From Tenacibaculum sp. M341 (GTDB lineage: Bacteria; Bacteroidota; Bacteroidia; Flavobacteriales; Flavobacteriaceae): a stretch of DNA of 64,000 nt. Location: positions 62,001 to 126,000 of the forward strand of contig NZ_SJXJ01000003.1 in assembly GCF_004337695.1 (NCBI RefSeq). Direction: 5' to 3'. The stretch's first letter is position 1, and every line of letters starts with the position of its first letter. The notes below the pieces were generated by a model. It did no database searches, had not been told where the DNA came from, and saw nothing but the letters and a program-made list of their open reading frames with translations. The translations under genes and the position numbers were made by a program. Positions 10,601 to 18,616 of this stretch are shown one piece after another.

Positions 10601-12626
10601 AGGTGATAATAACGATTTATTTGGTTTAACAATAGATTACTACAATGAAGATTATAAAAGAGATTCAAGATTTACTCAGTTTTCTGCTGGAAAAGATCAA
10701 TTCAACGGAAACATAAAGAGTTTTACTTGGAATACCAATATAAATTCAGATAATACCAAACCTGTTCAATATACTTATGAATATAATAGAGATAATTGGT
10801 TACTTGAGGCTAAGTTTAATGGTTTAGAAGCTCAACAGCATGGTGCGCCTGAAAATTTAGTTTTAAATTCTAGGTTAACTAGTAGCTTAAATGCAAAAGC
10901 AACAAATAGTATTGTATTAACATCAGATTTTCAGGTATCAGCTTCTACTACAACTACATTTACGGCTCAAATAGTAGATGCAGATTCTAGCGAAGGTTTT
11001 GGAATTGGGGATTATGATGTTACTGATATAACTTATGATGCAAATGGAAATATAAAAACATTAAAAAGAAATAAGAATACAGAAACAGGAAGTGATAATG
11101 GAATGGACGATTTGGAGTATAAGTATAAAAATACTAAACCAAATCAATTAGATCATATAATAGATACTGAAGGATATACAGGTGTTCAAGACATAGATAA
11201 CCAAAATACAGGAAATTATGTTTACAATGAGATAGGTCAGTTAATAGAAAATAAAAAAGAAAAAGTTAAATACGAATATAATGTAAAAGGTTTAGTTACA
11301 AAAGTATATTATAATGATTTAATAAAAGTTGTTTTTATTTATAATGAACAACAACAAAGACTTAAAAAAATAACTTACAATGCCTCTGGTACAGTAATAG
11401 AGAAAACAACTGATTATGTTAGGGATTTATCAGGTAACATATTAGCTGTTTATGAAAATAGAAATTTAAAAGAGCTACCTATATATGGAAACAGTAGGTT
11501 AGGAACTTATAATAAAGTAAATAAAACAAGTGTCTATGAAATAGCGGATCATTTAGGGAATGTAAGAGCTGTAATTGCAAAAAATGACAAAGGAGATGCT
11601 GCTGCACTAGTTAGTGGTACTGATTATTATCCGTTTGGTATGCCAATGCCAAATAGGAAAATAGTTAATGGAGAACCATACAGATATGCATATCAAGGTC
11701 AAGAGATAGATTCAGAGACAGGTAAAGAAGCTTTTCAGTTACGTTTATGGGATGCACGTATAGGTAGATGGATCACAACAGATCCATATGGACAATATAA
11801 TTCTCCATATTTGGGAATGGGGAATAACCCTGTTACTCATATTGACCCTGACGGAGGGTTTGCAGGTACCATAATAGGTGCCATAGCAGGTGGTGTTACA
11901 GCGGCAATAAATGGTGATAGTATATTAGGAGGTATGACCACAGGAGCCATAGCTGGTGCAATGGTAGATGTAGCTATTGCTACAGGTGGTGCTGCTGCAG
12001 TTGTAATGGCTGGTGTAGCTGGTGGTGTTTTTGATAGTGTTGCCACTGATTATATTAATGGAAGATCACCTAGTGGTAAAAACGCTCTAATTTCTGGTGC
12101 ACTAGGAGGAGCATTAGGTCCTTTTGCTAAATTTGTTGGAGCTAGAACAGGTTTGACTAAGGTATTTAATAAAGTTGCAAATAAAGTAATCACAAAAATT
12201 ACAAATGTATCTACAGAGAATTTAATAGAGAATAGTTCTAGGTTAGGTCAAACTTTGAATAGAGCAAAGAAAGCCTCAATAATTGGAGGAGGAAGTAAAG
12301 GACATAACCTAGCTTCTAAAATAGCTTCTAACTTTAAAATATTTGAATGTGTTCAATGTGCAAATAAAATAGTATCAAGCTTAAAGAGATCAGGAATATC
12401 AGGAGAAATTTTAGAAATTAATGTTAAATCTGGACCAGGTGTTATTGGAGCACAAGTAGGAGAGGATTTTGTACAAGTTGCAACTAATGGTGTTCACAAA
12501 GCAGTTCATGTTGATGGATTAGTTTTCGATAATTTATTTCCAAATGGTATTCCTCTTGAATTATGGAAAAAAAGTTTTGAGTTTTTCCCTGGGGCAAAAG
12601 TTAGTTTTGGAAGTACAAGTTTTTAA
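7695..12626 (+). CDS. Rhs repeat protein with C-terminal papain-fold toxin
   Basis: A 1643-residue exported protein. In order: signal peptide (1-22); a BACON-like beta domain (about 25-130) ending FTIEQEG; an Asp-rich calcium-binding loop LDSDGDGYGD; YD/Rhs repeats through the middle; the Rhs core (about 1283-1385) with DHLGNVRAVI, YPFGMPMPNR, YQGQEIDSETG and GRWITTDPYG and closing at DPDGG. A Gly/Ala-rich hydrophobic pre-toxin segment (about 1386-1470) follows, then the variable tip. The last 100 residues read ECVQCANKIV, Cys at 1552 and 1555, then TNGVHKAVHVDG with His at 1601 and 1605, and VFDNLFPNGIPLELW. This Cys, His and FDN pattern matches papain fold toxin 2 (Tox-PL-2) of polymorphic toxins. 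The tip is probably cleaved or released to act on a competitor protein; the target is unknown. The immunity gene follows 8 bases later. Confidence 0.85.
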   Translation: MRKILIFKLIVFVFSITSFLHGQIISKVDGPIPIDGGDRCTVTVKYNNQLINGAIVLNSSAKSITISLQTTCLAVKVFSSSNWLTVPSNNVFGNFTINIPANTSVSKRTTFISLQDFNEDFLGGFTIEQEGDSRYVTYYLDSDGDGYGDFNAEPINAISPPLKHVTNNDDRCPNEYSDNNRGCIDAEIDQDFNWTKSKRYDVNEKLIGAYKSYFDELGRGVQTQVFDIKYKKIWASETRYDTKGRPALQTLSAPVANEVNNLSFQFNENFIRKTNGTFTNDDFENNDILNPSKVGNQPNTLGYYYSEANSEELLQDITDRPYSRAVYSELNPGTIRKSIGGNYLDTNGNSKADENEWKQAYSFSMPAAQEMYYVYGYDYFPKNSSAIDLYLSEDFGTYIKSGTRNGPLVASYIKGKVIEACDDILGYDEVNRDLGETIHLGANIEVEEGKIYYGLFNGEYKYVQITASSNVKAKIEVTYPRFILTEGGWGPDGCKYIANHKSFNENQEVLNDPNVNINWLRATKTVLEDVHGNESVLFTDSDGKTLASARSGGNSTKYEVVSLIGEQGFVDIHIPNGCENTLTFIGDKNNYKVYNLKTEEHYTTTPNTLDKGFYRIQYIGSKLFTKTSNLTYLDIATDNSVEIKAVEENSSGVKYMVNYYDYSLNYHNDIGQLTASVQPLGFDKTCLSELRSNVIHNDNLKSSYSYDVLGQVSASTSPDEGTTNFKYRNDGQIRFSQNSKQAKVSEFSYTNYDKLGRPIESGVGTGDFSALNPNSNTLSSSISKREQVFTVYDYLLNGDLQFLGLDSDYANPTFLSGNVAKTYNTTSNGIVISTTYYSYDIYGRVEWLVKKIGDLDNQKRITINYEYDHVTGQVAQVIFQKNNIAEKFVHKYSYDEETYQLKTVETVADGKTTIHADYEYYETGALKRTVLGRDDINTKGIQGIDYVYNLYGQLKAINHPDLSSDKDPGGDNNDLFGLTIDYYNEDYKRDSRFTQFSAGKDQFNGNIKSFTWNTNINSDNTKPVQYTYEYNRDNWLLEAKFNGLEAQQHGAPENLVLNSRLTSSLNAKATNSIVLTSDFQVSASTTTTFTAQIVDADSSEGFGIGDYDVTDITYDANGNIKTLKRNKNTETGSDNGMDDLEYKYKNTKPNQLDHIIDTEGYTGVQDIDNQNTGNYVYNEIGQLIENKKEKVKYEYNVKGLVTKVYYNDLIKVVFIYNEQQQRLKKITYNASGTVIEKTTDYVRDLSGNILAVYENRNLKELPIYGNSRLGTYNKVNKTSVYEIADHLGNVRAVIAKNDKGDAAALVSGTDYYPFGMPMPNRKIVNGEPYRYAYQGQEIDSETGKEAFQLRLWDARIGRWITTDPYGQYNSPYLGMGNNPVTHIDPDGGFAGTIIGAIAGGVTAAINGDSILGGMTTGAIAGAMVDVAIATGGAAAVVMAGVAGGVFDSVATDYINGRSPSGKNALISGALGGALGPFAKFVGARTGLTKVFNKVANKVITKITNVSTENLIENSSRLGQTLNRAKKASIIGGGSKGHNLASKIASNFKIFECVQCANKIVSSLKRSGISGEILEINVKSGPGVIGAQVGEDFVQVATNGVHKAVHVDGLVFDNLFPNGIPLELWKKSFEFFPGAKVSFGSTSF

Positions 12627-12634
12627 AATATATA

Positions 12635-12955
12635 ATGGATTCAGTAGTTTATTTAATTAAAAATATTAAAGATAAAACAGTTTTATATCTTCCTTACAGT
12701 TCTATAAGGTGTTTAAAGGCGTTTTTAATGGGGTTCTATTATTCTAATCAAAAAATGTCTAATGAATTTGATTTGCTTGAGCATGAATTTACTAAATGGA
12801 TTCATGAACGATATAAAATTGATAATCACTCTTGGGATAAAACAATTGAGTTTTTTTCTCATAATGAGTTTGAAGCACTAGACAATTTTTTTAATCTTTT
12901 TGAAGAGTTCATTAAAAGTAGACAGAGTGACCCAGACCAGTTCGTGCCCGAATAA
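12635..12955 (+). CDS. Presumed immunity protein of the Rhs papain-fold toxin
   Basis: A 106-residue cytoplasmic protein (no signal peptide or membrane segment) starting 8 bases after the toxin stop on the same strand. It is rich in aromatic and acidic residues, with FFSHNEFEALDNFFNLFEEF near the C-terminus, and is probably mostly helical. I recognise no family. The position directly after the toxin domain, the size and the acidic surface are what polymorphic-toxin immunity proteins show, so the role is inferred from context only. The last codons (SDPDQFVPE) run into a locally GC-richer patch, see 12976. Confidence 0.6.
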   Translation: MDSVVYLIKNIKDKTVLYLPYSSIRCLKAFLMGFYYSNQKMSNEFDLLEHEFTKWIHERYKIDNHSWDKTIEFFSHNEFEALDNFFNLFEEFIKSRQSDPDQFVPE

Positions 12956-12975
12956 ACATAAAGTAATGGTTAGTG

Positions 12976-12990
12976 CTCGACTCCGTCGAG
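12976..12990. repeat. GC-rich short palindrome at the 3' end of the Rhs locus
   Basis: CTCGAC-TCC-GTCGAG is a perfect 6-bp inverted repeat in a patch of about 60 bases (12940-13000) visibly richer in G and C than anything near it. The patch sits just past the immunity gene. It has no T tract, so it is not a terminator. It may be a relic of an element or of a displaced toxin tip. Confidence 0.5.
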
Positions 12991-13028
12991 TACCGTCTAT
13001 GCTGAACAAATAAAATACTAAATATAGA

Positions 13029-13066
13029 AACTACCTTAATTTAAAATAATTGAGGTAGTTTTTTAT
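13029..13066 (+). terminator. Terminator of the Rhs locus
   Basis: AACTACCT (13029-13036) pairs with AGGTAGTT (13053-13060), with a further AATT/AATT pairing inside, and is followed by TTTTT. It ends the Rhs-immunity transcription unit. The remaining 13067-13283 holds no gene; ACCATGGT occurs twice, at about 13186 and 13269. Confidence 0.75.
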
Positions 13067-13283
13067 TAATTGAAAATATATGTTTTAAGAAAATAAGGTT
13101 ACCTAACTAGACTTACATACCAACAAAGAGTTTATTCATATAAAAATTACCCAAAACAAAAGAAAAACCAAATTTCCACTAAAACCATGGTAACCTTTTC
13201 ACTTAACAAGCATCATAAATGAAAGTAAGGTGACTTGATAAAGCATTTTACAATTAGTTTAATGTAAACCATGGTTGTGTATA

Positions 13284-14018
13284 ATGAATAAGATTAAGTG
13301 TGTATTAGTGGATAATGATTGTAGGGCAAGAAAAAAATTACGCTATTTATTAGAACAGTTTAGTGAAGAAATAGTTGTTTTAGAAGAAGTATCAAGTATT
13401 GATAATGCTGTATTGGCGATAAAAAGATTACAACCAGAGGTTGTGTTTTTAGATGTAGAAATGCCAAATAAAAACGGATTCATGTTGTTAGAGGAATTTA
13501 CAGAAGTGAGTTTTCATGTTATTTTTACGACAGCTTCTAATATGCATGCAGTAAGAGCTTTTGAAATGAATGTAGTGGATTATTTACTAAAGCCCTTACA
13601 TTTAAATAGATTGCAAAACGCTATTTTGAAAGTTAAGAAATTAATAAAAGCATCAACCAAAGAAATAATAAAGAAAGAAGAAGAGAAGAGAACTCCTAAA
13701 AAAATAGCAGTTCCTTATAAAACAGATTACGCAATTGTGGATATAAATGATGTACTTTGTATTCAGGCAGATCGTATGTATTCTAAATTACATACAAATT
13801 CAGATAAGGAGTATACTGTTGCGAAAAAATTAAGTCATTATGAGGCTATGCTGTGCAAAAAGAGCAATTTTGTAAGGTTGCATAGGTCGTGGATTGTAAA
13901 CTTAAATAAAATAGAAACCTATTCTAAACGAGCGAGTGAAGTTGTTTTAGAGTCAAAATTTAAAATTCCGATTAGTAAAAGTTATAAAGAAAACTTTGAA
14001 TCACTGTTTTTTGTGTAG
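13284..14018 (+). CDS. LytTR-family response regulator (orphan)
   Basis: A 244-residue two-domain regulator. The receiver domain (1-120) has the acidic pocket VDND, the phospho-acceptor Asp in VVFLDVEMPNKNGF, the switch Thr in FTTAS and the Lys in YLLKPL. The C-terminal LytTR DNA-binding domain (about 145-244) contains CIQADRMYSKLHT and the closing VRLHRSWIVNLNKI and PISKSYKE. The frame is open from a TTG at 13275, but ATG 13284 gives the normal family N-terminus (MNKIKCVLVDND). No histidine kinase is adjacent, so its partner is elsewhere. A bidirectional terminator separates it from the convergent efflux operon. Confidence 0.85.
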   Translation: MNKIKCVLVDNDCRARKKLRYLLEQFSEEIVVLEEVSSIDNAVLAIKRLQPEVVFLDVEMPNKNGFMLLEEFTEVSFHVIFTTASNMHAVRAFEMNVVDYLLKPLHLNRLQNAILKVKKLIKASTKEIIKKEEEKRTPKKIAVPYKTDYAIVDINDVLCIQADRMYSKLHTNSDKEYTVAKKLSHYEAMLCKKSNFVRLHRSWIVNLNKIETYSKRASEVVLESKFKIPISKSYKENFESLFFV

Positions 14019-14059
14019 CTTTTAAACTACTTCTTTAAGGCATAAGAGATTTTATATAA

Positions 14060-14096
14060 AACACCATGTAACTTTACAGAACATGGTGTTTTTTTG
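14060..14096. terminator. Bidirectional terminator between convergent units
   Basis: AACACCATGT (14060-14069) and ACATGGTGTT (14081-14090) form a perfect 10-bp stem with an 11-base loop. A T run follows on the plus strand, and an AT-rich tail follows on the minus strand. It lies between the LytTR regulator (stop 14018) and the TolC-like gene (stop 14104) and can serve both. Confidence 0.8.
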
Positions 14097-14103
14097 ATTC
14101 TGA

Positions 14104-15420
14104 TTAGAATTTTACATTTAAAATATCACCACTTAATTGTAGTAATTGTAATTCTAATAGTTTAGCATTATACTTTGTGTTATTTAAAGAAGCTTTCGCA
14201 TTTAATAAGTTAATCTGAGCTTGTCTAAAATCGATAGAAGTAACCTGACCTAGCTTAAAACGTTCTAAAGTTCTATCAAAGTTATTTTGATTGGTTACTA
14301 CATTCTGTTCTTGAACTTTTAAAATGTATAATTGATTTTTATAACTTCCCCAAGTGTTTTCAACACTATTCTTTAAGGTTTCTTCTTGCTGAGCCAATAA
14401 AATCTCTTGATTTTCTTTAGCTATTTTAGCATTGGCAATACTCGTTTTAGTTGCTCCTCCATCAAATAAATTCCAAGATAAATTTAATCCAGCATTTAAA
14501 CCCGTTACATTTGAAGCAGCTAAAAATGAAGTAGGCGGATTTTGACTATTATTCCAGCTGTAAGAACTACTTAGGTTTAAAGAAGGTAAATAACGAGATT
14601 TAGCAGACTTTATAGAAAGATCACTGATAGCAATGTTTTTTCTATTTCTCTTTAATGTAGCATTATTTACTTTGCTTTTTTCGTACAAATCATCAAAATT
14701 AGTCAACTCGTTAAACTCAACAGTGGTTTCTACTTGATAATTTACATGTTTGTCACTTCCAAGAATGAAATTTAAATCGCGTTTAGCATTTAAAAGATCT
14801 TGTTTGCTATTTATGTAAGTAATACTATCATTGTTTAAATCAACCTCAGCATTCAATAATTCTAATTTAGTAGATTGCCCATATTCATATTGATATTTAG
14901 CTCTTTGTAATCGTTGTTTTGATATCGCAAGTGTTTCTGCTAAATTTGAAGTGTTTTCAGTAAGTTGAGCCACCTGAAAATACGATGTAAATAACTGTAA
15001 AAAAGTATTTTCAATCGTTTCTTTAGCTTCTAGTTCAGTAACATTATATGTTTCTTTTAAAATTTTATAATTATACTTTCTACCAAAACCATCAAAAAGA
15101 GTATAATTTAAATTTACGGCAGCATTGTAAGATTTGGTTACTGCACCATCAACAGTATTAACTGCTCCGCTTTGAGTAGTGATTTCTTGATTTTCGTTTC
15201 TATAGTTAGCATTTGCACTAGTAGAAATAGAAGGTAAAAAACCACTATTATAAATACTCTTATTATTATCGGCAACTTTTACATTGTTGTTAGCTACTTT
15301 TATGCTGTAATTATTTTCTAGTGTAATTTTTACAGCCTTTTTTTTAGTTAGTATTTCTTGTGCTATTAATGAATAAGAGCACATTAATATTATTGCTAGT
15401 GTATATTTTTTAATGTCCAT
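14104..15420 (-). CDS. TolC family outer membrane efflux channel
   Basis: A protein of 438 residues from ATG 15420: signal peptide MDIKKYTLAIILMCSYSLIA, then the long helical repeats of outer-membrane efflux proteins, including two similar halves (LNLNYTLFDGFGRKYNY and LNLSWNLFDGGATKTS) and the closing NLLNAKASLNNTKYNAKLLE. The frame extends upstream to 15459, but those codons lie inside the pump gene and would bury the signal peptide. With the ATG at 15420 the overlap with the pump gene is 11 bases, a sign of translational coupling. It is the last gene of the MarR-MFP-RND-TolC operon and should form the outer-membrane exit duct. Confidence 0.88.
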   Translation of the reverse strand: MDIKKYTLAIILMCSYSLIAQEILTKKKAVKITLENNYSIKVANNNVKVADNNKSIYNSGFLPSISTSANANYRNENQEITTQSGAVNTVDGAVTKSYNAAVNLNYTLFDGFGRKYNYKILKETYNVTELEAKETIENTFLQLFTSYFQVAQLTENTSNLAETLAISKQRLQRAKYQYEYGQSTKLELLNAEVDLNNDSITYINSKQDLLNAKRDLNFILGSDKHVNYQVETTVEFNELTNFDDLYEKSKVNNATLKRNRKNIAISDLSIKSAKSRYLPSLNLSSSYSWNNSQNPPTSFLAASNVTGLNAGLNLSWNLFDGGATKTSIANAKIAKENQEILLAQQEETLKNSVENTWGSYKNQLYILKVQEQNVVTNQNNFDRTLERFKLGQVTSIDFRQAQINLLNAKASLNNTKYNAKLLELQLLQLSGDILNVKF

Positions 15421-18400
15421 TTTCTGCATCAAAATTAGATTCAATAATTGCTCTTTCAACTTCCTCTTTAGTAATGTTTTTCCCTGTTTTTAACCACTTA
15501 ATATTAACTTTTATACTATTAAAAACAGAAAGTAACATTGGTAGCATAATAAGCGTTAATACAGTAGCTACAGCAATACCATAAGCAATTGAAATTGCCA
15601 TAGGAATTAAAAATTGAGCTTGTCTACTTTTTTCTAACATTAAAGGAGCAAGACCAGCAACTGTAGTTAAAGAAGTTAAGAAGATAGCTCTAAAACGAGA
15701 TTTTCCAGCTTCAACTAATGCATCATCATACTTCATTCCTTCTTTTAAATAACTATTGAATTTACCAATAAGTACCAATCCATCATTTACCATAATACCA
15801 ATTAAGGCTATAATTCCTAAGAACGATAAAATACCAATGGCAAAATCATGGAAATAATGCCCCCAAACAACACCAATAAAACTAAAAGGAATTAAAATAA
15901 TCAATAGAATAGGCTGACTGTAAGAACGGAAAGTAAAAGCAATTACAATGTAAATAAGCGCTAATATTACCCAACCAACTGTACCAATAGAATTGGTAGT
16001 TTTGTTTCGCTCTCTATTTTGACCTTCGTAAATTGGTGTAACAGAAGGATATTTAGAAAGTATTTCGGGCATTATTCTCGTTTTTAAATCTTCAAGAATA
16101 TCTACGGCACTACCTTTAAACTCTTTTAAGTTTGCAGTAACCTGAATTTCTCGTTGTCCTTCTAAGTGATTAATAGCAATATCTCCACGTTCAATGGTAT
16201 ATGTTGCAATTTCTGAAAAAGGAATTCTACTACCACTTGGGGTAATAATACGCATGTCGTCTAAGTTTTTAATAGATGACCTGTCTTTTTTATCATAACG
16301 AACCCAAACTTTTATTTCATCTTGTCCTCGTTGAAAACGTTGCGCTTGAAATCCGAAGAAACCAGAACGAACTTGAGAAATAACAGATTGTAGATTTAAA
16401 CCTAATATGTAAGCGTTGTCTTTTAGTGCTATTCGAACCTCTTTAATACCAGCAGGATCATTGTCTGTAACATCTTTTAATTTAGGATTGTTTACTAAAA
16501 CAGTTTTTAATTCTTTTTTAGCGGCTTTCAATTCTTTGATATTGTTTCCTAACAAAGAAACAGCCACCGGATTACCACCAAAGTTTCCTCCAGAACCAAA
16601 AACTAAACTCTCAACACCATATACTTTACCAACCTTATCTTCAACTGCATTGGTAATTTCTAAAGAAGAAAAATCTCTAGCCTCTCCCGGTAATAAATTA
16701 ACAGTTAAACTAGCTGTTGCACTTCCTGGACCAACTCTTCGTATTACATTTTGTACAACCTCTTCGTCACCAGTTTGTTTTTCTGTGTACTCTTTATTAA
16801 CAATCCATACCTTTTTTTCAATCATTGAAATAACAGAATCAGTAACCTGTTCATTGGTTCCTTGTGGCATGTTTAAAGTAATCTGAATACGATCACTAGC
16901 AATTCTTGGAAAAAAAGCAGTTCTAACAATCCCTCCTCTAATAGAAGCAATACTTAATAATAGCACAGCAATAGGAACAGAAAAAGCAAGGACTTTATAT
17001 TTTAAAGAGAATTTTAAAACAGGAACATAGAATTTATCTCTAAAACTAGATAAATAATAATCAGCTTTCTCATTTACAAAATTGAAAAAAGTATCTATTT
17101 TATTCACTTTTTTAAGCTCTCCATTCTCATGTCTTTTTCTTTCTAAAGCTTTTGAATGAGCAATATGTGCTGGTAAAATAATTAACGCTTCAACTAACGA
17201 AACAGAAAGAGTTAATAGTACAATGGTAGAAACTTCTCCGAAAAAACTTCCAATTCTTCCATCTAAAAAGAAGAACGTAGAAAAGGCAATAATTGTAGTT
17301 AAAATAGCGGAAACAATAGGAGGGATTACTTCCATAGTACCGTCAATAGCAGCTTGAATTTTCGACTTACCTAAATCGTAGTAATGATGATAAATATTTT
17401 CACCAATCACAATACCATCATCAACTAAAATACCAATCACAATAATCATCCCAAATAAAGACAATACATTAATGGTAACATCAAACTGAGCCGCAAAAAT
17501 AAACATTCCAAAAAACGCAACAGGTAAACCAAAAGCAACCCAAATAGCTAATCGAACATTTAAAAATAAAGCTAAAAAGAATAATACTAATAAAATACCA
17601 ACTACACCATTTTCAATTAATAGTTGAGTTCTTCCGTTTAAGGTAATTGAAGAATCACTAGAAATATTTAATTGAACATTTTGATGCTCTTGATTGTATT
17701 TATGAATGTATTCTTTGATTTTATCAGCAGAAGTTAAAAGGTCTTCATTATTAGTATTATTAACACTTACGCTAATTGCTAAATGACCATTGTAATAAAT
17801 TCGATCTGGATTTTCAGACCATTTATCAGTAACATTTGCTATATCTTTTAAACGAATAATAGTACCAGAAGAATTAGCTCTAACAATAATGTTTTGCAGT
17901 TCAATTCCATAATAAGAACGATTACTAGCTCTAATTAAATAATCTTCAGCTTGCGTTTTTATATTTCCACCTGTGCTTAATAAGTTAGAGTTTTGTACTG
18001 CACTAGCTACTTCATTAAAAGATAAATTATACGCACGTAAATCTTTTTCTCTCACGGCAATTTCAATCTCTTCATCAGGAAAACCAGAAATTGTAATTTG
18101 AGAAATGCCTTCAAGAGCTCGAATATCACTTTCAACACCTCTGGCATATTGTTTTAATGATTTTAAAGAAAGATTTTCTCCACTAATTGTAAAACTAACC
18201 GTAGCAATAGTACTTTCTCGTTTCGCAATTACAGGAGGTTCCATTCCGCTAGGAAAAGAAGGGACTCTGTCTACAGCGTTTTTTACATCAGATAAAACAA
18301 CATCAATGTTTTTACCTTTTTCAACCTCAACAGTTATGCTAGCACTATTTTCTCTAGAAACAGAGGTAACTCTTTCTACACCAACAATACCTTTTAAATT

Positions 18401-18610
18401 ATCTTCTATTTTTAAAACAACACCTTCTTCTATTTCTTGAGGAGAGGCACCTGGATAGGTAAGGTTAATGTTTATTTGCTGAGAATCTACCAAAGGGAAA
18501 AAAGAAGACTTCATGCTTAAAGCTCCCATTAAACCAAATACTAAAAAAGCAACAATGGTAATGTTTACAGCAACAGGGTATTTAATAAAATATGTAATTA
18601 TTTTTTTCAT
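15410..18610 (-). CDS. RND-family efflux pump permease (AcrB/HAE1-like)
   Basis: A 1066-residue inner-membrane pump with the RND layout: a first membrane helix (about 10-30), a large periplasmic porter domain (about 33-330), a cluster of helices (about 335-500) with GILVDDGIVIGENIY, a second porter domain (about 560-860), and a final helix cluster with GIMVNDGLVLIGKFN. The paired acidic residues (VDD) of the proton relay are present. The frame is open one TTG codon further, but ATG 18610 is the natural start. It sits 6 bases after the membrane fusion gene. Substrate cannot be read from the sequence; a MarR regulator upstream suggests export of a toxic small molecule. Confidence 0.9.
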   Translation of the reverse strand: MKKIITYFIKYPVAVNITIVAFLVFGLMGALSMKSSFFPLVDSQQININLTYPGASPQEIEEGVVLKIEDNLKGIVGVERVTSVSRENSASITVEVEKGKNIDVVLSDVKNAVDRVPSFPSGMEPPVIAKRESTIATVSFTISGENLSLKSLKQYARGVESDIRALEGISQITISGFPDEEIEIAVREKDLRAYNLSFNEVASAVQNSNLLSTGGNIKTQAEDYLIRASNRSYYGIELQNIIVRANSSGTIIRLKDIANVTDKWSENPDRIYYNGHLAISVSVNNTNNEDLLTSADKIKEYIHKYNQEHQNVQLNISSDSSITLNGRTQLLIENGVVGILLVLFFLALFLNVRLAIWVAFGLPVAFFGMFIFAAQFDVTINVLSLFGMIIVIGILVDDGIVIGENIYHHYYDLGKSKIQAAIDGTMEVIPPIVSAILTTIIAFSTFFFLDGRIGSFFGEVSTIVLLTLSVSLVEALIILPAHIAHSKALERKRHENGELKKVNKIDTFFNFVNEKADYYLSSFRDKFYVPVLKFSLKYKVLAFSVPIAVLLLSIASIRGGIVRTAFFPRIASDRIQITLNMPQGTNEQVTDSVISMIEKKVWIVNKEYTEKQTGDEEVVQNVIRRVGPGSATASLTVNLLPGEARDFSSLEITNAVEDKVGKVYGVESLVFGSGGNFGGNPVAVSLLGNNIKELKAAKKELKTVLVNNPKLKDVTDNDPAGIKEVRIALKDNAYILGLNLQSVISQVRSGFFGFQAQRFQRGQDEIKVWVRYDKKDRSSIKNLDDMRIITPSGSRIPFSEIATYTIERGDIAINHLEGQREIQVTANLKEFKGSAVDILEDLKTRIMPEILSKYPSVTPIYEGQNRERNKTTNSIGTVGWVILALIYIVIAFTFRSYSQPILLIILIPFSFIGVVWGHYFHDFAIGILSFLGIIALIGIMVNDGLVLIGKFNSYLKEGMKYDDALVEAGKSRFRAIFLTSLTTVAGLAPLMLEKSRQAQFLIPMAISIAYGIAVATVLTLIMLPMLLSVFNSIKVNIKWLKTGKNITKEEVERAIIESNFDAENGH

Positions 18611-18616
18611 CAACTA

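Noticed and set aside
11837-12046. Alanine/proline-rich minus-strand ORF
   Set aside because: It is the complement of the Gly/Ala-rich segment of the Rhs protein; low complexity keeps it open.
12956-13274. Displaced Rhs toxin tip (orphan C-terminus)
   Set aside because: No ORF of toxin size and no Rhs core remnant; only a 15-codon frame in the GC-rich patch.
13275-13283. TTG start of the LytTR regulator
   Set aside because: ATG 13284 three codons on gives the normal receiver N-terminus.
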